A DNA stretch of 49,015 nt from Puniceibacterium sp. GTDB lineage: Bacteria; Pseudomonadota; Alphaproteobacteria; Rhodobacterales; Rhodobacteraceae. Numbering within the stretch: the first letter of the stretch is position 1; each line of letters begins with the position of its first letter. The stretch is taken from assembly GCA_024636635.1 (NCBI GenBank), contig JAGXGV010000004.1:1-49015 (forward strand), given 5' to 3'. Below the pieces are notes generated by a model. The model was not told the origin of the DNA. It made no database searches and saw only the letters and a program-made list of their open reading frames with translations. Shown in pieces: positions 27,538 through 36,601 of this stretch. A program made the position numbers and the translations under genes.

Positions 27538-29403
27538 TCACGGCAGACTCCGGCCCTGACCGGCAGCCGATTGCATACGGCGGACCACGACAAAGGCGTC
27601 GCGCAGGTGGCTGCGTTCGAATTCGCTCAGATCTGCGGGCGCCATGAAATTGTCGGGCTTCTGACCGCGCCGCACCTGTTTCGCCTGATGATCAAGCCGG
27701 GTCTGCGCGATCAGGTCGTAGGCGTCCAGCAGATCGCGCCCGCCACCGTCAGAAATCACGCCCGCATCGCGTGCCGCCTCGATCCGGGCGCGGGTCCGCA
27801 CCGGGGCAAGCCGACCACGCAGCGCATAGATCCGTCCCAGATCGACAACCGGCACCACGCCGCTCAGCTTGAGGTCGAGGCGGTCGCGATGTTCGCCCGC
27901 GCGTAGTGTGGTCAGCCCCCGCCACAGTCCCAGCGGCGGCGCGTGGGTCAGCGCGTTTGACACCATATGTGCAACAAATATCGAGTTTTTCGACGCGGCT
28001 TTCAGCGTTTCGGAATGCAACCCATCGTAAAGTGTGTGGTCGCCGCCGATCGGGCGCAGGTCGAACATGACGGAGGCCAGCATCTGCGCCATAGGGTCGG
28101 GTCGGTCGATCCAGCCGCGGAAGTATTTTCGCCAGACGCGGACCGGCTGGCGCCAGCGCGGCGTGGTCGCCATCATTTCACCCGGGCAGAAGACATAGCC
28201 GCATTCGTCCAGTCCGTTCGAGACATATGCTGCCAGAGCCCCAAAATAGGCATCGTGTTCGGGGCGCGCGTCGTCGGACAGCATCATCGCATTGTCCTGA
28301 TCCGACACGCCGGTCTGTTCCTGCCGACCCTGACTGCCGCAGGCAAGCCAGAGATAGGGCACTGGCGGCGAGCCGAGATCCGCCTCGGCCAGCGTCAGCA
28401 GACGCCGCGTGACCGCATCGGCGATGTCGGTGATCAGCCTTGTGACCACATCGTGGCGGTTGCCCGCCCCGACAAGCTGGGCCAGCAACTGGGGAATGCG
28501 CGCCGTGGCTCGCGCAAGCGCCGCACCATCCGGTGCCCGCGCCACATCGCCGATCACTCCGGCCGAGCTTTCGGCCTGGAACCGGGTCAGGTCGGTCTGG
28601 GTGACGATGCCGACAAGCCCGGTATTTCCCGCGCCAGTGTTGCCCAGGCCAGTGCTGCCCAGGCCAGTGTTGCCCAGGCCAGTGTTGCCCAGGATCGGCA
28701 CATGACCGATACCCCGTTCCATCATAAGATGCAGCACGTCAGAGCCGATGGCATCAGCGGGCAGGCTGACCGGATCGGGAGTCATGGCGCGTGTCACCGG
28801 CGCATCCGGCGACAGTCCTTCGGCCACGACGCGCCCCGATATGTCGCGGATGGTCAGAATGCCCAGCAGGAGGCCGCGCTCTGCGACCATCAATGACGAG
28901 ATGTGCCGGTCGCGCATGATCCGCGCGGCATCGGCAATGGTCGTTTCCGGGCCGATGGTGGCCGGATCAGGCGTCATCAACTGATCTACGCGCAGTGTGG
29001 CCAGCCCGGGCGGTTGCGCCCGGGGCGGGCGGGCGCGGGCAAAGAAATCGCGCAATTCGGCGTTGCCGTCGATCAGCGCGCGGAATTGCCCGGCAGGCAG
29101 CATCAAAAGCTCGGTTGCGGCCAGCGCGCGGGCGGTGGTGGCCGCACGCCCGTCGCGCATCAGCCCGCGTTCGCCGAACACGTTGCGCGGACCCAGAGTC
29201 GACAGCGTCCCGCCGTCCTGGTCCGTCACCTCGACGCTGCCTGAACGCAGGATGTACAAACCTTCAAGAAGGTCACCCACGCGGTAGACTGTGTCGCCCG
29301 CGTCAACCCGCCGCATCCGGAAATCGCCTGACAGGGCGTCCAGCGCCTCGAACGTCAGCGTGCTCCACGGATGGATCGTGGCAAGGAATTCGGTATCGTT
29401 CAT
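27538..29403 (-). CDS. Cyclic-nucleotide-binding / CBS / DUF294 nucleotidyltransferase-like protein
   Basis: From MNDTEFLATIHPWSTL: CNMP domain (GLYILRSGSVEVTDQDGG), CBS pair, GSQGRQEQTGVSDQDNAMM nucleotidyltransferase-like motif. Confidence 0.9.
   Translation of the reverse strand: MNDTEFLATIHPWSTLTFEALDALSGDFRMRRVDAGDTVYRVGDLLEGLYILRSGSVEVTDQDGGTLSTLGPRNVFGERGLMRDGRAATTARALAATELLMLPAGQFRALIDGNAELRDFFARARPPRAQPPGLATLRVDQLMTPDPATIGPETTIADAARIMRDRHISSLMVAERGLLLGILTIRDISGRVVAEGLSPDAPVTRAMTPDPVSLPADAIGSDVLHLMMERGIGHVPILGNTGLGNTGLGSTGLGNTGAGNTGLVGIVTQTDLTRFQAESSAGVIGDVARAPDGAALARATARIPQLLAQLVGAGNRHDVVTRLITDIADAVTRRLLTLAEADLGSPPVPYLWLACGSQGRQEQTGVSDQDNAMMLSDDARPEHDAYFGALAAYVSNGLDECGYVFCPGEMMATTPRWRQPVRVWRKYFRGWIDRPDPMAQMLASVMFDLRPIGGDHTLYDGLHSETLKAASKNSIFVAHMVSNALTHAPPLGLWRGLTTLRAGEHRDRLDLKLSGVVPVVDLGRIYALRGRLAPVRTRARIEAARDAGVISDGGGRDLLDAYDLIAQTRLDHQAKQVRRGQKPDNFMAPADLSEFERSHLRDAFVVVRRMQSAAGQGRSLP
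28619..28693. repeat. 15-bp tandem repeat (four clear units plus one degenerate) inside a CBS domain
   Basis: ccagtgttgcccagg x4 at 28634-28693 (one T/C variant) plus ccggtatttcccgcg at 28619; encodes NTGLG pentapeptides. Confidence 0.9.
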
Positions 29404-29425
29404 CAAAGGCCCCAGAGAAGCGAAT

Positions 29426-29452
29426 GCCCCGACCGCGCATTGCGGACGGGGC
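29426..29452. terminator. Hairpin GCCCCGACCGC-gcatt-GCGGACGGGGC between symporter and DUF294 genes
   Basis: 11-bp stem with one mismatch; no clear U tract. Confidence 0.4.
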
Positions 29453-29467
29453 AGGCGCAGTATGTCT

Positions 29468-29493
29468 GGCGGGCACCGCGCGCGATGCCCGCC
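29468..29493. terminator. Second hairpin GGCGGGCA...TGCCCGCC, possible attenuator
   Basis: 8-bp perfect stem read directly; no clear U tract. Confidence 0.4.
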
Positions 29494-29500
29494 CCTGTCA

Positions 29501-31267
29501 TCAGTGGTCTGTCGCAGTGCCAGCGCCGCGCGGCACCCGGACGCTTTCGACCAGCTGCTTGATGTGGTCGGGCGTTTCGGCCGTCGATTTCGACACGAAA
29601 TAAGCCACCGCAAAGTTAAGCATGGCGCCCACCGCACCGATGGCCGTCGACTGGATCCCGAACAGCGAGCCCGAGATCGTATCCTCGAACTGGTTGGTAC
29701 CGGGAACAAAGAACCAGCCCTTGTGCAGGAAGATGTAGACCACGGTAAAGACCAGACCTGCAAGCATGCCCGCAACCGCTCCCTTGTCATTGATGGTCTT
29801 TGTGAAGATGCCCATCATCAGCGCCGGGAAGATCGTTGCCGCCGCAAGTCCGAAGGCCAGCGCCACCGTCTGGGCCGCAAAGCCCGGAGGGTTGAGGCCC
29901 AGCCAGGTGGCCACAGCAATCGCCACTGCCATCGAGATCCGCGCCGCCATAAGCTCTCCGCGTTCCGAGATGTTCGGGTTGAACCGACCCTTGATCAAAT
30001 CGTGGCTGACCGCGCCCGAAATCGCCAGCAGAAGACCCGCCGCCGTAGACAGTGCCGCCGCAAGGCCGCCGGCAGCGACAAGGGCGATCACCCAGCTGGG
30101 CAGGTTGGCGATTTCCGGGTTGGCAAGGACCAGAATGTCGTTGTTGACGGTCAGTTCATTGCCTTCCCAGCCACGCTCCTGTGCGATCGCGGCGCCTTCG
30201 CTGTAATACTGGATGCGACCGTCGCCGTTCAGATCATCGAACGATATCAGACCGGTGACTTCCCAGTTGCGGATCCAGTCGGCGCGATCTTCGTATGCGA
30301 TCGGCTCTTCTGCGGTTCCGTTGGGATAGATCGTGTCCAGCAGGTTCAGACGCGCCATCGCAGCCACGGCCGGGGCCGTGAGGTAGAGCAGTGCAATGAA
30401 AACAAGCGCCCAGCCCGCCGAAATCCGCGCGTCCGACACCCGCGGCACGGTGAAGAAACGGATGATGACATGCGGCAGGCCCGCGGTGCCGATCATCAGC
30501 GACAGGGTGAACAGCGTCATGTTGATGACGGCCGAAGGCGCCGGATCCTGCGAGGTGTATTCGCGGAAGCCAAGGTCGGTGACGACTTCGTTCAGGCGTG
30601 CAAGCAGCGGTTCACCCGTCGGCGTGTAGTTCGAGAACAGGCCCAGACCGGGGATCGGGTTTCCGGTCAGTTGCAGCGAGATGAAGATTGCGGGGATGGT
30701 ATAGGCCGTGATCAGCACGATGTATTGCGCCACCTGTGTGTAGGTGATGCCCTTCATCCCGCCCAGGACGGCATAGAGAAAGACCACTGCCGCACCGATG
30801 TACAGGCCGGTCGAAACCTCGACCTCGAGAAAGCGTGAAAAGGCCACGCCCACTCCGGTCATCTGGCCAATGACATAGGTGACAGAGGCCACGATCAGGC
30901 AAATTACCGCGACAAGCCGCGCGGTCGGGCTGTAGAACCGGTCACCGATGAACTCGGGCACGGTGAACTTGCCGAATTTGCGCAGGTAAGGCGCAAGCAA
31001 CAGCGCCAGCAGCACATAGCCCCCAGTCCAACCCATCAGATAGGCCGAGCCGTCATAGCCCAATACGGCAATCAGGCCGGCCATCGAGATGAAAGAGGCA
31101 GCCGACATCCAGTCCGCCGCCGTTGCCATGCCGTTTGTGATCGGGTGAACACCCCGGTTGGCGGCATAGAACTCGGCAGTCGATCCGGCGCGGGCCCAGA
31201 TTGCGATCCCGATATACAGCGCGAACGTGGCGCCTACCACAATCAGGTTGAGTGTGTATTGATCCAT
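29501..31267 (-). CDS. Sodium:solute symporter (ActP-like, VC_2705-type)
   Basis: 12+ TM SSS-family protein (GMATAADWMSAASFISMAGLIAVLGYDG, RFFTVPRVSDARISAGWALVF), adjacent small DUF4212-like subunit. Confidence 0.9.
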   Translation of the reverse strand: MDQYTLNLIVVGATFALYIGIAIWARAGSTAEFYAANRGVHPITNGMATAADWMSAASFISMAGLIAVLGYDGSAYLMGWTGGYVLLALLLAPYLRKFGKFTVPEFIGDRFYSPTARLVAVICLIVASVTYVIGQMTGVGVAFSRFLEVEVSTGLYIGAAVVFLYAVLGGMKGITYTQVAQYIVLITAYTIPAIFISLQLTGNPIPGLGLFSNYTPTGEPLLARLNEVVTDLGFREYTSQDPAPSAVINMTLFTLSLMIGTAGLPHVIIRFFTVPRVSDARISAGWALVFIALLYLTAPAVAAMARLNLLDTIYPNGTAEEPIAYEDRADWIRNWEVTGLISFDDLNGDGRIQYYSEGAAIAQERGWEGNELTVNNDILVLANPEIANLPSWVIALVAAGGLAAALSTAAGLLLAISGAVSHDLIKGRFNPNISERGELMAARISMAVAIAVATWLGLNPPGFAAQTVALAFGLAAATIFPALMMGIFTKTINDKGAVAGMLAGLVFTVVYIFLHKGWFFVPGTNQFEDTISGSLFGIQSTAIGAVGAMLNFAVAYFVSKSTAETPDHIKQLVESVRVPRGAGTATDH

Positions 31268-31273
31268 CTGTTC

Positions 31274-31561
31274 TTACTCCTCGTCGACGCCATATTGACT
31301 GTCGAGTTTGTTCATGCGCCAGGCGTAAAAGAATATCAGCACGATGAAGACCAGGATGGATCCCTGCTGGGCAAACCAGAACCCCAGATCGGTCCCGCCG
31401 ATCGTGATCCCCTGAAGCAACGGGCGAAGCAGGATGCCGAAGCCGAAGCTGACGATGCCCCAGATGATCAAGCAGCCGATGATGGTGCGAACGTTGGCTT
31501 TCCAGTACCCCGCCCCGTCGCTGTCTGCACGACGGGCCGTGCGGGTGGTTCGATCGGCCAT
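31274..31561 (-). CDS. DUF4212-like symporter small subunit
   Basis: YWKANVRTIIGCLIIWGIVSFGFGILL...FWFAQQGSILVFIVLIFFYAWRMNKLD, two TM segments, directly upstream of the symporter. Confidence 0.9.
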   Translation of the reverse strand: MADRTTRTARRADSDGAGYWKANVRTIIGCLIIWGIVSFGFGILLRPLLQGITIGGTDLGFWFAQQGSILVFIVLIFFYAWRMNKLDSQYGVDEE

Positions 31562-31960
31562 GGGCCTTCCTCCTTGGTTGTGCCGGTTTTCCGACTTTAT
31601 GTATTTAATATCAAAAGATTGCGTTGTTTCTGTGTGTCACATGGGGCGCGGAACTTTGTGGATGAGCCGAATGCTTCGGTCTGCGCCACAGAAAGGCTTG
31701 CGTGATGATTATGATGGCAGACGAACTGATCGCGTTGCCCATGCCAAAGCTCCCCCTTTGCGAATCAGCCTTTGCTGATCTTGCCACAAGCTTAGGCGCT
31801 GAGTAGCAATCCAGCTATGGGATGATGCAAAACCAGAAGAACAGTTGTCAATTTCTTTACTGTGCTGGTATTCGGCGGTTTACCCGGCTTTGCTGCGTGA
31901 CCGCCGCGAGCGATTCACCTCGTGAATCCAGCGCGGTAGTTGTGGTGCAAGAGCTGACCC

Positions 31961-32095
31961 ATGCCACCGGGCACCACGAATCCCTGACGCTGCGTGGCTC
32001 TGTGACGAACTGGTTCGATCCGGAAATGGATTGGGTACCGCCACTGCCGGGCAAGCGGGGCCGAAAGCCTTAGTTTTGCGATACTGCGAGCCAGC
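31961..32095 (+). pseudogene. IS5-family transposase remnant
   Basis: SLTLRGSVTNWFDPEMDWVPPLPGKRGRKP*FCDTASQ resembles IS5-type transposase N-termini; in-frame stop and no downstream catalytic region. Confidence 0.65.
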
Positions 32096-32097
32096 CA

Positions 32098-33156
32098 TCA
32101 GCGTAGCTTGAAGGACACCTCGACCTTGATACTCTCGGTGTCGAAAAAGTCGACGGTGGACTGATTTGATCGCCATGTTGCAGACAAGACCGCGCTGTCA
32201 TTGAGTTGGAGCAGACCGCCGATTCCGATTGTGACATCCTGGCGCTGCAATCCCAGAAACGGTACTTCGGACGAACGCGACGCCGACAGGGACAGGCCGG
32301 CGATCCGGCCCTTCATGTTCCAGCGCAATTCGCTCAGAAGCGAAACATTGGCGCCTGTCCCATCAGGGGACGGTGTGCCGATACGAAGCAGCAACCGCGT
32401 CGCCATGTTTCGGGATGCCGACTCGAGGCCGAGGGAAAGAAAGCTGTCGAGCGATCCGGCGCCGAAGCCGCGACCGGCTGAAACCGTGACTTCATGCGTC
32501 CTTCCGATGGCCTCGAACAGATGCGCCATAGAGAATTCCGCTTCGCGTCGGTTGGAGTCGTTCAGATCCTGCCAGATCCTGCTCTGACGGAGGCAGAGAT
32601 CGGCGAATGTCCAGCCTGTGACGTGATTGCGCGCACAGAGCGCGGCGCGATCCTCAGTCTGCAACAGCTTGATTCCAGGCGCATAGATGCTTTCAGCCTG
32701 GTATCGTGCTTCGATGTACCGCCCCTGGCTCCAGCCCAGACGCAAGCTCCCGTCATATCCGCCGCCCAGAGCCAGCCCCCCCCGTGCCACCTGGTCCTCG
32801 TTCAACTCAAAGGTCAATCCCCCCACCTTGAGGGTTGTGTTCTCAAGACCACCGTTCAGATTCGGCACGTAGGACAATAGCGGGTAAAGCGCATGGCGCT
32901 TCAGCAGCACGGCAGTTGAGCCTTCTTCAAGATAAAAGCCCTGATCGATCAGAAGCGACTTGAGATCCTGCGCCACTCCGATGCCTGCGGCACCGGGGTC
33001 CAGCCCGCGTGCCAGGGTGAAAGTGCGCAGCCTTTCGGATCCGATCAGCCGCGCGGAGTCGCGCAAATCGTTCTGGGTCTGCTGGGCCTGCCCCGGGGCG
33101 GCTGAAAAAGCCAGTGTCAGTATCGACAGCGCGACACTGACCAGCCTAATCGGCAT
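32098..33156 (-). CDS. Exported beta-strand-rich protein, candidate outer-membrane component of cellulose locus
   Basis: Signal peptide (SILTLAFSAAPGQAQ), alternating amphipathic strands, last gene of the bcs-type operon. Confidence 0.7.
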   Translation of the reverse strand: MPIRLVSVALSILTLAFSAAPGQAQQTQNDLRDSARLIGSERLRTFTLARGLDPGAAGIGVAQDLKSLLIDQGFYLEEGSTAVLLKRHALYPLLSYVPNLNGGLENTTLKVGGLTFELNEDQVARGGLALGGGYDGSLRLGWSQGRYIEARYQAESIYAPGIKLLQTEDRAALCARNHVTGWTFADLCLRQSRIWQDLNDSNRREAEFSMAHLFEAIGRTHEVTVSAGRGFGAGSLDSFLSLGLESASRNMATRLLLRIGTPSPDGTGANVSLLSELRWNMKGRIAGLSLSASRSSEVPFLGLQRQDVTIGIGGLLQLNDSAVLSATWRSNQSTVDFFDTESIKVEVSFKLR

Positions 33157-34012
33157 TGTTCAGTTGACTGCCCCAGAACACACCATCGGCGGTGAACCGG
33201 TCGCCCGGAACGCCGACGGTGAACAGGCCAGAGGTTGTCATGTTTTCGACCAGTCGGGACAGGCCGTCAGCGTCGCCGTTCAGATTACCGCGCAGGACGC
33301 CATCCGATACAAGGGTCTCGCCTGTATCGGCGGACCGGGTCGACAGGCTGACCGGACCGCCAAACGCGCCGGTTCTGATGTTCAGGGGGATCTGGGCCGA
33401 AAGCATCTCGGTTTCGATCTCGGAACCGCCCTCTGGATTAAACGGCGTGCGCAGGTTGATCGAAACCGTTTCGGTGTCGAAGTTCACGACCATGTTTTCA
33501 AGCGTGCCCACCCCACGCTTCAATTCGCCGCCGTCGACAATGGCATAGACCTCGGCGGAGCCGCGAAAGAAGAATTCACCCTTGGCGATGAGTTTCCCGT
33601 CCGCGCCGACATTGTCGAACGGAGCCTGGTCTGCGGTCAGGCGCAGCACGCGGATCACCTTTTCGCCGCCATCAATCGCGGTTATCTCGGCAATGACCTC
33701 GATCTGCATGGTGTCGAGATACCGCTGTTCGGTCTGTGTGATCAGGTTGCGATACCCGGCCGGGCCGGTGGCATCGGCATCGTCGAATTGTGCGAGGATC
33801 GAACTGTCCTCGACCGAGTCGGCCCTGTCGATGCGGGCGCGGGAATAGCCGTTGTGCGCGGTGACATATGTCTCGATTCCCGGAGTGTCGATCTCGGTTC
33901 CTGGGGGAAGCGTTGCCCGGCCCCCGCCAATGCCTGTACAGGAAGCCAGCGCGATACAAGCGGACAGTACAAGACCAGCAAAAGCGGTGCGGTGTGATCG
34001 GAAAAGGGTCAT
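33146..34012 (-). CDS. Putative lipoprotein of cellulose locus
   Basis: Lipobox-like LSACIALASC; start at MTLFRSH or 34030 (MQALPEM). Confidence 0.75.
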   Translation of the reverse strand: MTLFRSHRTAFAGLVLSACIALASCTGIGGGRATLPPGTEIDTPGIETYVTAHNGYSRARIDRADSVEDSSILAQFDDADATGPAGYRNLITQTEQRYLDTMQIEVIAEITAIDGGEKVIRVLRLTADQAPFDNVGADGKLIAKGEFFFRGSAEVYAIVDGGELKRGVGTLENMVVNFDTETVSINLRTPFNPEGGSEIETEMLSAQIPLNIRTGAFGGPVSLSTRSADTGETLVSDGVLRGNLNGDADGLSRLVENMTTSGLFTVGVPGDRFTADGVFWGSQLNNAD

Positions 34013-34091
34013 CTCAGGGAGAGCTTGCATACAGGATTCTCACCGCTTTGCGTGTTTCCGGAGTCGCCAGGGCATTGTGCAGCGGCAGGAT

Positions 34092-35495
34092 CTAAGTACG
34101 GGCGGCGGAGTAATTCTTGAGGTTGAGGTAGGCATAGCCCCGCAGAAGCGCGAGGTCACGCGGAAGACCGTTGGTGAGTTTTTCAAGCGCATCGAGATAG
34201 TTGACCGCCTTCTGATATTCCTTGAGCTGATAGGCCTGCACGGCTCGCTGATTCAGAATGATCGCTTCGATTTCGCGGCGCTGTGTGTCGGTGTAGTTCG
34301 TCGCGGCGGCAAGCCGCGCGGCGTCTTCGGTCATGTTCAGTTTGAGGTAGGACAGGGCCAGCCCGAAGCGCGCGTCGCGTTTCACCTCCCCGCTCAGACT
34401 GCTGCGGGATGTCGCATCGAAATACGCCATCGCTTCCAGCGGGCGTTCCAGGTTGTAGGCGCACCATGCACGTTCATAGGCGATATCGATGGACCGTGGC
34501 TGTTCGGAATTGGCGAGGCAAGCGCGGTAGTTGTCAATCTGGGCCGCAGCACGCGTCGCCCCGAGCCTGCCGTCCCCGCGAGCTGGCAACCTCGACAGAC
34601 TTGGTGTGCCGGAGCCTGTATCTGCGGTGGACGGCGCGGCGCGTGGCGCGGTGTTTCGGGGCGGTGCCTGTGGCACGGGTGATTTCGGCGACCGGGCCTT
34701 TGGTGCGGGCGTGACCGGAGTCGGGCTGTTGATCCGGGCTGTCGCGGCGGGTTGCTGCGTGGTTTCACCCCGGCCGCTCAGAAGACGCTGTTCAAGTGTT
34801 TCAAAGGTATTTGCTTCGGTCAGAAACCGCGCCTTTGCGGTTTCGACCAGACTGGTCAACTGCGGGGTGTCCGCTACAGCCTCGGCTTTCTCGATGGTGG
34901 AAATGATATCCGGAACCGTGTTGCAGGTGTTGACGATCTGCCGGTATGCCGCGAGTGCGCCACTGGAATTGCCATTGCTCGCCTGTAACTCTGCCAGGCT
35001 CCAGGTGTTGTTGATCCGGTCGCAGCGCAACAGCGATGGAGTCTTAGAGGCAACGCGCACGGCTTCGGCGGCGTCCCGGGCATTCACCGCGCGGTCGAAC
35101 GCAACCTGTCCGTCGGCCAGAGCAATCTGATTGCGCAGATCGGCGGGCACCTCCCATGAGGGATAGGAGGCCGAGGTCTGCTGAAGGAGGCGCCGCGCTC
35201 CCTCGACGTCGCCGCGTGCAAGACGGGCGTATATGTCGGCGATCTCCGTTGTCGGTCCGGTCCTGAGCAGGTCCGAAAGATTGGCTGGCGGGGTCCAGCC
35301 CGGGAATTCTGATTGCAGACGCTGGATTTCAGCTTGAACAGCAGCCTGTTCATTCTGCTCGATGTAAAAGCGCAGCGCGCGCAGGTCATCGGTCCCAGGG
35401 CCGTTCTGCGCGGAAACCGGGCTGCTGAACAAAAGGCTGACGGCCAGCGTTGCAGCCAGCGTCACAAGCTGGAGAAGGTGAAGACGTGGTTTCAT
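34092..35495 (-). CDS. TPR-repeat periplasmic protein of cellulose locus (BcsK-like)
   Basis: Signal peptide MKPRLHLLQLVTLAATLAVSLLFSSPVSAQ, helical repeats, Pro/Ala-rich linker; 4-nt overlap with GH8 gene. Confidence 0.7.
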   Translation of the reverse strand: MKPRLHLLQLVTLAATLAVSLLFSSPVSAQNGPGTDDLRALRFYIEQNEQAAVQAEIQRLQSEFPGWTPPANLSDLLRTGPTTEIADIYARLARGDVEGARRLLQQTSASYPSWEVPADLRNQIALADGQVAFDRAVNARDAAEAVRVASKTPSLLRCDRINNTWSLAELQASNGNSSGALAAYRQIVNTCNTVPDIISTIEKAEAVADTPQLTSLVETAKARFLTEANTFETLEQRLLSGRGETTQQPAATARINSPTPVTPAPKARSPKSPVPQAPPRNTAPRAAPSTADTGSGTPSLSRLPARGDGRLGATRAAAQIDNYRACLANSEQPRSIDIAYERAWCAYNLERPLEAMAYFDATSRSSLSGEVKRDARFGLALSYLKLNMTEDAARLAAATNYTDTQRREIEAIILNQRAVQAYQLKEYQKAVNYLDALEKLTNGLPRDLALLRGYAYLNLKNYSAART

Positions 35496-36601
35496 ATCGG
35501 CACACACTCGGGGAGGGAAAGAACCTGCGCGATCAGGGTCATGAGATGCAGAGTCGCAGGATAGTAGGGCTGACCGGAGGTCTGGAAAAACGGTATCGCG
35601 CTTCCGATTTCGGATCTCGATGCACAGCCGACCATGGCGGCGACGGCACCATAGCCGACGCTGTCGCTGGATTCCAGGACACGCCCCGTGAACCTGTCCA
35701 TCACGACAGGATAGAGCCCGGGCGGCACGGCCGCGCTGTCTTTGGCCAGACTGTAGGCCCTGGCCTGGCGTTCAACAGCGGGATGCGCGGCATTCCCTGA
35801 CCAGCTGAGGAACAGTGCCACGCGCACAGCCTCGTAACCGTTGCGGTCGGACATATCCTTGACGGGGCTGATGCCATTTTCGCCAATCTGGATCCAGTCG
35901 GGCATCAATCCCAAACTGGCAAGCTCTGCCATGATTGTCTCGCCGTCCGAGGCGCAGACGGCAAGGTTCGAGGCGCCGGTGGCACGGGCCACTTCACGCA
36001 TCGCGCGCGGCATGTAGTACGACGGATTGATGATCCGCGACCCATCCCGGTCAAAGCCCCGGGCGGCTGGCGCAAACAACAGCCGACCGGATCCGTCCGG
36101 CGCGGGCACAATGCATTTCGCAACCAGAGCCTGGGCGATCGCGCTGGCCCGGTCGAGCAATTCCGGCATAGCGTCCCGCTGGCCGCGGATCACGAGCGCC
36201 CATGCGTAGAAAAGGTCGCCGTCGCTGGCGTTATTGCTGTCGGGGACACGACCGGTCCCGTCCGGCAGCCAGCGCCAGGCCAGAAGCGCGTCGGAGCGCA
36301 CCGCAAGATTGGCTTCGGTCCATCTGTAAATGCTGTCAAAGACCGGGGCATCTGCAAAGAGCGCAGCCAGGAGCAATCCGTATCCCTGGCTTTCGGAATG
36401 GCTGGCCCCTTGCTGGAGCTGGTCGATGACGCGCCCGTTGTCATCGAGGAATGCGGCCTTCCAGGCCGCCCAGGGCGCTGCAAGAGGGTTGCGGGGTCCT
36501 GTCAGGATCTCGGCTGAAACCTGCGCTTCTGCCACCGTGACGGCAAAGGCGTGGGCAAGTCCGGCTCCCATCATGCCGCTCAAGACGCTCCTGCGGTTCA
36601 T
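35492..36601 (-). CDS. bcsZ: Glycosyl hydrolase family 8 (endoglucanase, BcsZ-like)
   Basis: SHSESQGYGLLLAALFADAPVFDSIYRWTEANL, NASDGDLFYAWAL, NPSYYMPRAMREVA GH8 motifs; TAT-like/Sec signal. Confidence 0.88.
   Translation of the reverse strand: MNRRSVLSGMMGAGLAHAFAVTVAEAQVSAEILTGPRNPLAAPWAAWKAAFLDDNGRVIDQLQQGASHSESQGYGLLLAALFADAPVFDSIYRWTEANLAVRSDALLAWRWLPDGTGRVPDSNNASDGDLFYAWALVIRGQRDAMPELLDRASAIAQALVAKCIVPAPDGSGRLLFAPAARGFDRDGSRIINPSYYMPRAMREVARATGASNLAVCASDGETIMAELASLGLMPDWIQIGENGISPVKDMSDRNGYEAVRVALFLSWSGNAAHPAVERQARAYSLAKDSAAVPPGLYPVVMDRFTGRVLESSDSVGYGAVAAMVGCASRSEIGSAIPFFQTSGQPYYPATLHLMTLIAQVLSLPECVPI

Noticed and set aside
28634-28693. CRISPR-like array
   Set aside because: 15-bp direct tandem units without spacers, in frame inside a coding gene.
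29291-30838. 515-aa + strand ORF over the symporter
   Set aside because: Antisense shadow of an obvious multi-TM symporter.
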